DNA of 12,877 nt from the NCBI GenBank assembly GCA_021442845.1, contig JABUSD010000389.1, positions 1 to 12,877 of the forward strand. Reading direction: 5' to 3'. Each line of letters begins with the position of its first letter. Within the stretch, counting starts at the first letter, position 1. The DNA is from Holdemanella sp. GTDB lineage: Bacteria; Bacillota_I; Bacilli_A; Erysipelotrichales; Erysipelotrichaceae. Positions 7,131-12,877 of this stretch are shown here, piece by piece. The notes below the pieces were generated by a model, which saw nothing but the letters and a program-made list of their open reading frames with translations, was not told where the DNA came from and did no database searches. Made by a program: the position numbers and the translations under genes.

Positions 7131-7148
7131 GGATATTTAAAAATATCC
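7131..7148 (+). promoter_or_regulatory. Inverted repeat in subtilase 5' leader
   Basis: GGATATTT and AAATATCC form 8-bp arms separated by 2 nt, 13 nt before the ATG. As RNA it would fold into a hairpin of about 6-7 bp whose base touches the purine-rich stretch AAAGGTAAGG (7123-7132). As DNA it could be a protein-binding dyad. The only other SD-like run, GAGAG at 7155-7159, is just 2 nt from the ATG, so the hairpin may affect translation. The repeat is plain in the sequence; any function is a guess. Confidence 0.4.
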
Positions 7149-7161
7149 AGAAAAGAGAGTT

Positions 7162-10100
7162 ATGAAAAGAAGCCGATTTTTAAAGCAGGTAATGTCATGT
7201 GCTATGACATTATCAATGGTATTTTCGATGATACCAATGAAAACATATGCAAAAGAAAGTGATAATATACCAGAACTTGTTGAAGGTACATATATTGAAG
7301 GTGAAGCGCTGGTTTATGTATCGGATGCAAATTATAGTTCATTTCAAGAGGATTTGTTGGCAAATGCAGAAAATATCATGGAGATAGGAACATCTAAGAT
7401 ATCTGCATTCAGAATTGAAGATGTCGATGAAGCCGAAGAAAAAATATCCGTAAAGGAAGAAAAGGTGCCAGGTGGAACTATCAAACTTGTTAGAAGTACA
7501 AATTTAAGTACAAAGGAATTGATTGCAAAGCTTTTGGAAGATCCTCGTGTTATCTATGCAGAACCAAACTATATTGTTACAACACTAGAGGATGAAAATA
7601 CAGAGGAAAATGAAAATAATGAGATAGCTGAATTACCAGAGGAACTTGAAGAAACTCAAATTTCAGGCGAAGAAACGATTGAGCAGCCAACGCTAAAGGA
7701 AGAAGCAACAACTTGGGGTCCTGATGAATATACACCAGGACAGATTCCTGATATGACAGGTTTGCAATGGGGAAATTATAATAATGGAAGTTTAGCAGGA
7801 ACATTTGTTCATGAAGGGACTATTGATATTCAGTACGATGCATGGACGAAGCAAAATGAAGCAGCCTTAACAGATGTTGTGATTGGTGTTCTTGATACAG
7901 GTGTTGATGAAATGAATCCAGATCTTCAAAATGTCCTTTGGACAGGTAATGTGTTTGGACAAGGTGGGGATGCACATGGATTCTTCCCAAATGGTACAGA
8001 CCAAATAACATCAACACGTGGCATAGTAAGTGATCATGGTACCCATGTAGCAGGTATTGTTGCAGCAGAATGGAATGGTCAGGGTGTATCAGGTGTAGCA
8101 CCAAATGCACAGATTATGTCGCTTCGTCATAGCGATACCCTGGCATCGATTCTTTCTTGTTTCAACTATGCAAAGTTAGCAGTTGAAAATGGCGTTAATC
8201 TTGTCGCAATCAATAACTCCTGGGGATTAGGAGCTACCGTTTCAAACCTTGTAAATGTGGCAGTAACAGAACTTGGAAACTGTGGTGTGGTCAATGTATT
8301 CGCATCAGGAAATGAATATTCAAACAGTGATAAAACAATGACAACGGCTGGAATTGTCGCAAACAATCCATATGTAGTAACCGTGGATTCATTGAAAGCT
8401 GATGGAAATAAGTCTGCATACTCAAATTATGGAATTGGGACAACGGATATCTGTGCACCTGGATCAACTATATTATCAACAGTGCCTGTTGAAATGAACG
8501 GATCATCACAGTTGCAATTCTTAGGAGAAGTTAATGCCCATGCACCAGCCGGAAGTGAAGCCAGAGAAAATCTGGTTAGTTATACAAGTTTTGATAGTGA
8601 AAGCATCAATCCATTTGAATCATTCTCAATCTATATAAAAGATGGAATGGAAGTTGGATCTAACATACAGCATCCTGTAGAGGAATGGGGGCCTACATTT
8701 GATGGAACGGGTGTTCTATCGATTGAAACAGCAACATCAGGCGATTATTATGGATTTGCAGCCATCGTAAGCAATGAAGTGGATTTATCATCGTTGCAGG
8801 TAAAACCACGTTATGTCAGCTTTAGAACGATGGGAAAAGAAGAAGGATCGTTTACCGAACCTTATTGTGTAGGAGTGCCTGTTATTGAATCGTTATCGGA
8901 TGGGACAACAAGAGAGAAAATATTATCGTTACCGGCTCGAACATATGGATCTATAGAAGATGTTTATTCCGGTGGATATGCGGATTTATCCAGTGCAGAA
9001 TATATCTCGCTAGACGATGAGGCAAATGGAATTGAAAAGCGTGTAATTAATTGGAAAAATTTTGCGATTTCATTGGTTACTATCTATGCCGTACAAGGAC
9101 AGCTGGCAACAGGAACGGTCATGTTTGATAGCATTGCCGTAGGATCTTGCCGCTATCCATTCTCATACATGAATGGTACATCTATGGCATCTCCAGAAGT
9201 AACAGGTATTGTAGCTGTATTAGCTGGAAAGTATGATGATATTCTTGGCCAAAGTGGAACTTCATCATACGCTGAGAAATTAGCAGCTTTAACAAAAGGG
9301 GCTGGAGAGACAAAATTGGCATATGATGCCATTTGTGCAACAAGTGCTTATGCGACAGTCGATGGGGCTCAAAATCCAGGGCCTGCCATTGTGGAAATTC
9401 TTGATGGAAAAGATACATTCACAATTACTGGTTATTATATGGATGGTGCATCTGTAAGCGTTGATGGTAAAGCTTGTTCAATTAGTACAAAAGCGTTAGG
9501 AAATGATAAATATGAAATTACTGTTACAAAACCAGCTGGTTTTGTGAAGGGAACACCGGTTATTACAGTAACAGGAATCAATGGAAAGATAGATCGTAGT
9601 GTTGTTGATATCGATGGAGAAGTATCAACAAGCATGTATGATGTTACCGTTGTTCCAGAGGTAGCTTCGCAGATTGCAGCATGGCCAAATTATGATGTGA
9701 CTGGATATGCAGGCAAACTTTATGTATTACCACGTGGATCAATCACATCGTACACAGGAGCTTTTGCAGATAGCTTCTTCACATTTGATCCAAACACAAA
9801 TACATGGGAAGAAACAAAGATTCCTATTGAATCCTTTATCATTGATGGACAACAGGTAATTGATACGGTTGCAGATGTAACAGCTTGTCTTCAGAAAGGA
9901 AAACTATTCCTTCAGATTACAGGAAAATCCATTCAGTCGCCGGATAATCTGGCAAGTGTATATGTAACGCTTGATGAAAATGGAGAATGGAGAACAGTAG
10001 GAGTGGGAGTCGGATTTGTAACGGTACCATATCTTTCAACATTAGCATCTGATGGTGAGAATGTTTATGCAGTTGGTGGTATTCAAATTGCAGGTGGTTC

Positions 10101-11301
10101 AGCAAGTTCAGTTAATACGATCTCAACAATCTCATTCGATGACGAAAAGAGTGCTGTTCTTACACCAGTTCTAACAACACAGCTACCTCGTTTTGGAGCA
10201 CGTGTATCATATGAACCTGGAAAATTTGTTGTATCTGGTGGTTCTGGAACCAAAGGTATTATAACAGATGCATCAAGTGGTGGCGAAATAGTATTTGTAG
10301 ACGGAACACAGACATTTATTAATACCGATATCATGTCAGATGAAAAAGACATTCAGATGGCAAGCGGTGCCTTAGCGGATGGAACATTCATGTTAGTAGG
10401 GCCACCAAGTCAGGATGGAACGGCTGATACATATATATTGTCAGATGATGGAAGTGTTTCAAAATATGAAAAGATGGCATATACAGGAAATCTATATTCA
10501 CCAGCCTCTATTGCTTATGATGGACAGTTCTATGTATTAGCTTCAAAGACAAATGATGGATCTGGAAGTCTTGTTCTTTCTTATACAGCTGTTGATTCAG
10601 CAACAGCTTTAGGCGATGCCATCGCAAAACCTGTAAAAACTGGAAAACCTGTAGTAGGCAAGAATGTACCTTCATTTACGAATACGAATATTTCTATCAC
10701 AACACAGGATATCTATAATCAATTCAGCGTTGCACAGGGCTCACAGCTTATTGATGCCATCAATAGAAATCCGGATTCATCCATTGTATATCTAGTGATT
10801 GAGAAATTATTGGAAAGTGATGTACCAGCCGAAGATTTTAAAGCCATTGTACAAGCAGCAAAAAACGCTTCTATCAATGAAAAAGACTTATACTGGATGG
10901 ATATCTCTTTGTTCTTAAAAGCAGGGGCTATGAATGAAGTTCAACTTCATCAGGCTTTGAACGGAACACAAGCTACAATTGGTATTCCAGAATTTACGGC
11001 ATTAAAAGAAGGATATGATCGAACATATAAAGTATTTGCATATCATGCAGATGCACCTGAGGGAGTACGCCTAGAGGTTATCGATCCTGCATATGATGCG
11101 AAATCAAATACATTAACATTTAACATTAGTCGCTGTTCAACATATGCCATTGGATATAAAGATGTAAAGAGCACTAAACCTAATACGAAGCCAACCGATA
11201 CAGGCGTTAAATCTAATTTAACAATGTGGCTGATAATTGAAATGGGTGCATTAATCGCATTGGTTGGTGCAATCATCTTAAAGAAAAGAACAGCAAAATA
11301 A
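7162..11301 (+). CDS. Large surface subtilisin-like serine protease (S8), probable cell-wall anchored
   Basis: This is an exported 1379-residue endopeptidase of the subtilase family. Domains in order: signal peptide 1-30 (basic start, hydrophobic core, cleavage after TYA); propeptide-like region about 45-140 ending in LEDPRVIYAEPNYIV; acidic linker 142-182; catalytic domain with Asp245 (VLDTGVD), His292 (DHGTHVAG), oxyanion Asn384 (ASGNE) and Ser674 (NGTSMASP). All catalytic residues are present. A beta-rich insertion of about 220 residues separates APGSTILST (432-440) from the Ser motif. Beyond 740 come a short beta-domain, a kelch-like region (about 840-1145, with FDPNTNTWEE and VYAVGGI blocks) and a domain at about 1170-1333 ending STYAIGYKD, like C-terminal modules of Gram-positive surface proteins. 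The end, PTDTG (1344-1348), hydrophobic helix (1353-1373) and KKRTAK, resembles a sortase signal. Substrate is unknown. Length far exceeds the usual 350-700 residues. The ATG at 7162 gives a good signal peptide despite a weak SD. Confidence 0.93.
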   Translation: MKRSRFLKQVMSCAMTLSMVFSMIPMKTYAKESDNIPELVEGTYIEGEALVYVSDANYSSFQEDLLANAENIMEIGTSKISAFRIEDVDEAEEKISVKEEKVPGGTIKLVRSTNLSTKELIAKLLEDPRVIYAEPNYIVTTLEDENTEENENNEIAELPEELEETQISGEETIEQPTLKEEATTWGPDEYTPGQIPDMTGLQWGNYNNGSLAGTFVHEGTIDIQYDAWTKQNEAALTDVVIGVLDTGVDEMNPDLQNVLWTGNVFGQGGDAHGFFPNGTDQITSTRGIVSDHGTHVAGIVAAEWNGQGVSGVAPNAQIMSLRHSDTLASILSCFNYAKLAVENGVNLVAINNSWGLGATVSNLVNVAVTELGNCGVVNVFASGNEYSNSDKTMTTAGIVANNPYVVTVDSLKADGNKSAYSNYGIGTTDICAPGSTILSTVPVEMNGSSQLQFLGEVNAHAPAGSEARENLVSYTSFDSESINPFESFSIYIKDGMEVGSNIQHPVEEWGPTFDGTGVLSIETATSGDYYGFAAIVSNEVDLSSLQVKPRYVSFRTMGKEEGSFTEPYCVGVPVIESLSDGTTREKILSLPARTYGSIEDVYSGGYADLSSAEYISLDDEANGIEKRVINWKNFAISLVTIYAVQGQLATGTVMFDSIAVGSCRYPFSYMNGTSMASPEVTGIVAVLAGKYDDILGQSGTSSYAEKLAALTKGAGETKLAYDAICATSAYATVDGAQNPGPAIVEILDGKDTFTITGYYMDGASVSVDGKACSISTKALGNDKYEITVTKPAGFVKGTPVITVTGINGKIDRSVVDIDGEVSTSMYDVTVVPEVASQIAAWPNYDVTGYAGKLYVLPRGSITSYTGAFADSFFTFDPNTNTWEETKIPIESFIIDGQQVIDTVADVTACLQKGKLFLQITGKSIQSPDNLASVYVTLDENGEWRTVGVGVGFVTVPYLSTLASDGENVYAVGGIQIAGGSASSVNTISTISFDDEKSAVLTPVLTTQLPRFGARVSYEPGKFVVSGGSGTKGIITDASSGGEIVFVDGTQTFINTDIMSDEKDIQMASGALADGTFMLVGPPSQDGTADTYILSDDGSVSKYEKMAYTGNLYSPASIAYDGQFYVLASKTNDGSGSLVLSYTAVDSATALGDAIAKPVKTGKPVVGKNVPSFTNTNISITTQDIYNQFSVAQGSQLIDAINRNPDSSIVYLVIEKLLESDVPAEDFKAIVQAAKNASINEKDLYWMDISLFLKAGAMNEVQLHQALNGTQATIGIPEFTALKEGYDRTYKVFAYHADAPEGVRLEVIDPAYDAKSNTLTFNISRCSTYAIGYKDVKSTKPNTKPTDTGVKSNLTMWLIIEMGALIALVGAIILKKRTAK

Positions 11302-11310
11302 GAATTAACC

Positions 11311-11340
11311 AGGAAGCAGTTTAACCTCTGCTTCCTTATT
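11311..11340 (+). terminator. Intrinsic terminator of subtilase gene
   Basis: A 9-bp perfect stem AGGAAGCAG/CTGCTTCCT with an 8-nt loop starts 9 nt after the stop codon. The following T-tract is short and broken (TTATT), so termination may be partial. Confidence 0.65.
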
Positions 11341-11341
11341 G

Positions 11342-11350
11342 TGTTATAAT
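11342..11350 (+). promoter_or_regulatory. Extended -10 promoter of the DUF3284/membrane-protein pair
   Basis: TGTTATAAT is a perfect TGn-extended -10 element, which can work without a strong -35; none is seen. Transcription would start near 11357, about 19 nt before the chosen ATG at 11376. Confidence 0.65.
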
Positions 11351-11375
11351 AGTCTCAATGTTAGGAGATAAAACG

Positions 11376-11804
11376 ATGGAACATACAATAACAGTAGCAG
11401 CAACACCAGAACAGTTGTTCAGTTTTTTTGAAGAGACTTTATTAAAAGATATAAAAGAGCATAAAGGATTAGAACTGGATCCTAAGAAATTATCGAATGG
11501 ATTTACTTTTAATATGGATTTAGGGAGTCCAGGGTATAAAAAGAAAGTGGAAATCACTTTAATTGAATATAGAAAACCTTATGTATATTATACAAAGACA
11601 AAGACACCATCAAATACTTATTTAACTCGCTATACATTTACCCCAAATGAAAAGGGGACAGAAGTTAAATATATGGAAACTGTCTATGATGAATACGGAA
11701 AGGATGTTACTCCTTTTGGATTATTGGCTGTATCATCCAATCGAAACAGCTTTAAAAGAAAAATAAAAGGAATTTCAAAACTTGTGATTAGGAAAAGTAA
11801 CTAA
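11376..11804 (+). CDS. DUF3284-like (SRPBCC/START-type fold) protein
   Basis: This is a 142-residue soluble protein of unknown function. The opening (TITVAATPEQLFSFF), the alternating strand pattern through the middle (KVEITLIEY, YVYYTKTKTP, YLTRYTFTP, TEVKYMETVY) and the basic C-terminal helix (RNSFKRKIKGISKLVIRK) match my recollection of the DUF3284 family, small Bacillota proteins related to the SRPBCC ligand-binding fold. No ligand or enzymatic residue can be named. Start: AGGAG at 11363-11367 lies 8 nt before the ATG at 11376. The upstream in-frame ATG at 11358 has no SD and falls at the predicted transcription start, so it is rejected. The stop is followed after 1 nt by the next gene, indicating an operon with a small membrane protein; a shared role is plausible but unproven. 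Confidence 0.7.
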   Translation: MEHTITVAATPEQLFSFFEETLLKDIKEHKGLELDPKKLSNGFTFNMDLGSPGYKKKVEITLIEYRKPYVYYTKTKTPSNTYLTRYTFTPNEKGTEVKYMETVYDEYGKDVTPFGLLAVSSNRNSFKRKIKGISKLVIRKSN

Positions 11805-11805
11805 T

Positions 11806-12204
11806 ATGTTTCTAAAAAGATATGGCAGTTTATTTGTAATTATAATCCTGTTTACTGTTGGGATGATAGGTATTGCCTTTCTTCCTGTTGATCCCTCTTT
11901 AATGACTCGACTTGTTATGAACCTGACAAATCTTTTCCTGCTTATTTTAACGGCAATCATCTATAAGACAGAAAAGGTTTACTGGTTTACAGGAATAAAT
12001 TATGAGTATGCCATGAGTGTAGGATCGCAGAGAAGAAAATGGTATGCATGGCAACATGTAAAAACTTTTGGTATCTTTTCTATAATTTATCTGATTTTGT
12101 CCACATTCCTACATATTTTTCATGTACCGTTTTATGTAGATATCGTTGTTTTTACTATAGGATTAACGGCTACAGCTTTATCAACAATGCGATATAAATT
12201 ATAA
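11806..12204 (+). CDS. Small four-helix membrane protein of unknown function
   Basis: I do not recognise this 132-residue protein. Four hydrophobic segments are visible: about 8-26, 34-53, 87-106 and 109-128. A polar loop at 54-86, rich in aromatic and basic residues, carries YWFTGINYEYAMS and RRKWYAWQH. By the positive-inside rule the basic loop (RRK, HVK) and the basic N- and C-termini are probably cytoplasmic. It starts 1 nt after the stop of the DUF3284-like gene, with AGGAAAAG at 11790-11797 as its likely ribosome site inside that gene's end, so the two are cotranscribed and probably coupled. There is no signal peptide or enzymatic motif. Confidence 0.75.
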   Translation: MFLKRYGSLFVIIILFTVGMIGIAFLPVDPSLMTRLVMNLTNLFLLILTAIIYKTEKVYWFTGINYEYAMSVGSQRRKWYAWQHVKTFGIFSIIYLILSTFLHIFHVPFYVDIVVFTIGLTATALSTMRYKL

Positions 12205-12229
12205 AGGGCTGGAATTTCCAGCCCTTTTA
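12203..12229. terminator. Bidirectional terminator between convergent genes
   Basis: A 10-bp perfect stem AAAGGGCTGG/CCAGCCCTTT with a 5-nt loop starts inside the stop codon of the membrane-protein gene. It is followed by TTTTAG on the + strand and by TTTATAAT on the minus strand. The minus-strand stop codon (12227-12229) lies at its other edge, so one hairpin can serve both genes. Confidence 0.85.
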
Positions 12230-12877
12230 GAATATGTGTTCCTTATATGCGGTGAATGCCTGTACTAGTACAACACGACTCTGTTCTATGATGAACAACA
12301 TCATCTGAAGAACAAAATATTTCTCGCTTGTTGTCATATTTGCGAATGCATGAGCGGCAGTTTTCACCTTTGGATATGTCAATGTTGATAAATCGGCAAT
12401 TGTGTTAATTTTTAATTCGTCAAATACATCAAATAAAAGGTTTGTATACCGTTTTCTTTCTTTGAAAGACTTTGAAAGCAAAATCGAAGAAATCATCTCA
12501 TAAGAATCATTGCTTTTTTTGTCAAGGGCTTGTGCAGGGATGATATCATCAATATCAATCATCCAGTTAAATAAACTATGCTGTGCTAACCCTTCGGCAT
12601 CACATTTTACATAATGGAGTTTCTCTGGGTGGGTTAGAAGTCGTCCGATAATGGAACTTTCTGTAACGATTGTATAAATCTTATCGATAATCGATGATAA
12701 ATCTTTCTTTGATAGATAAGAATCTAAAAAGCCAGGGCCTTCAAAGTTGTATACGCGGACGATTAAGTCGTGTATTTGGGGATTCTCAATAGAAGCGTAC
12801 ATCGCAAGATTTCCACCTTTCGAATGTCCTCCTACATAGATGTTCTTCTTGATAAGCAGTTTATCTGTAACTTTTTT
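12227..12877 (-). CDS. DUF2974/Mbeg1-like alpha/beta hydrolase, N-terminus cut by window edge
   Basis: The minus-strand frame is open to the right edge, giving 216 visible residues; the ATG at 12802 is internal. Just upstream of it, at 12812-12829, the frame encodes GHSKGG, a GxSxG nucleophile elbow (Ser codon 12821-12823), followed by NLAMYAS. GHSKGGNLA is characteristic of the DUF2974 (Mbeg1-like) family of predicted lipase-fold hydrolases common in Bacillota. Further along, SSIIGRLL and GLAQHSLFNW fit the family's downstream conserved blocks, the latter offering a candidate catalytic His. The C-terminal part is helical without a clear motif. No signal peptide can be judged because roughly the first half (strands before the elbow) is missing. 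Substrate is unknown. It ends in the shared terminator and is convergent with the preceding pair. Confidence 0.85.
   Translation of the reverse strand, partial: KKVTDKLLIKKNIYVGGHSKGGNLAMYASIENPQIHDLIVRVYNFEGPGFLDSYLSKKDLSSIIDKIYTIVTESSIIGRLLTHPEKLHYVKCDAEGLAQHSLFNWMIDIDDIIPAQALDKKSNDSYEMISSILLSKSFKERKRYTNLLFDVFDELKINTIADLSTLTYPKVKTAAHAFANMTTSEKYFVLQMMLFIIEQSRVVLVQAFTAYKEHIF

Noticed and set aside
9655..10610. Tandem DNA repeats in the kelch-like region
   Set aside because: The blades are recognisable only at protein level; I saw no nucleotide-level direct repeats long enough to call.
12800..12802. ATG at 12802 (minus strand) as the start of the DUF2974-like gene
   Set aside because: The frame continues to the window edge and encodes the family's GHSKGG nucleophile motif just upstream, so this Met is internal.
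1..12877. CRISPR array, mobile element, phage or defence system
   Set aside because: No spaced direct repeats, transposase, integrase, att-like duplications or defence-type domains were seen; the genes are ordinary metabolic, transport and surface functions.

Overview
The window looks like ordinary chromosomal DNA from a low-GC, Gram-positive, gut-type member of the Bacillota. An Erysipelotrichia-like origin is my impression from gene style, surface-protein style and AT-rich codon use; the sequence does not prove it. Coding density is very high. The longest stretch without a gene is about 100 bp (7061-7161), and no rRNA, tRNA, CRISPR array, insertion sequence or prophage gene is visible. Eight genes lie on the + strand, followed by one convergent pair partner plus a minus-strand gene that runs off the right edge.

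Layout: (1) 1-1181, the 3' part of an MgtE-type magnesium channel, cut by the left edge. (2) 1267-1920, deoC (deoxyribose-phosphate aldolase), with its own -10 box and an intrinsic terminator. (3) 1951-4866, a copper-homeostasis unit: a promoter whose spacer holds a CsoR-type palindrome, then csoR, then a copper P1B-ATPase (copA) with a CopZ-like metallochaperone domain fused at its C-terminus, then a terminator. A perfect Shine-Dalgarno and ATG lie in frame at the fusion joint, so free CopZ may also be made. (4) 4881-6103, a lysine-pathway aspartate kinase, apparently transcribed without a leader and with no lysine riboswitch. It has an internal SD/ATG just where the beta subunit of Bacillus aspartokinase II begins. 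(5) 6140-7060, a YdhF-like aldo/keto reductase. (6) 7162-11301, a 1379-residue surface subtilase with signal peptide, propeptide, split catalytic domain, kelch-like region and a C-terminal sortase-like anchor. (7) 11345-12204, a two-gene unit of a DUF3284/SRPBCC-like protein and a small four-helix membrane protein. (8) 12227-12877 on the minus strand, the C-terminal part of a DUF2974/Mbeg1-like alpha/beta hydrolase cut by the right edge. A bidirectional terminator separates it from unit 7.

How the genes work together: only csoR-copA and the DUF3284-membrane pair look like true operons. In the first, Cu(I) would release CsoR from the promoter and allow the exporter and chaperone to be made. 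The other genes appear to be single transcription units with short leaders and compact terminators that often begin in the stop codon. Several naive longest-ORF starts (deoC, lysC, DUF3284 and both edge genes) are probably wrong, and corrected starts are given. The observations most worth following up are the CopA-CopZ fusion with its internal translation start, the analogous internal start in lysC, and the unusual architecture of the subtilase.
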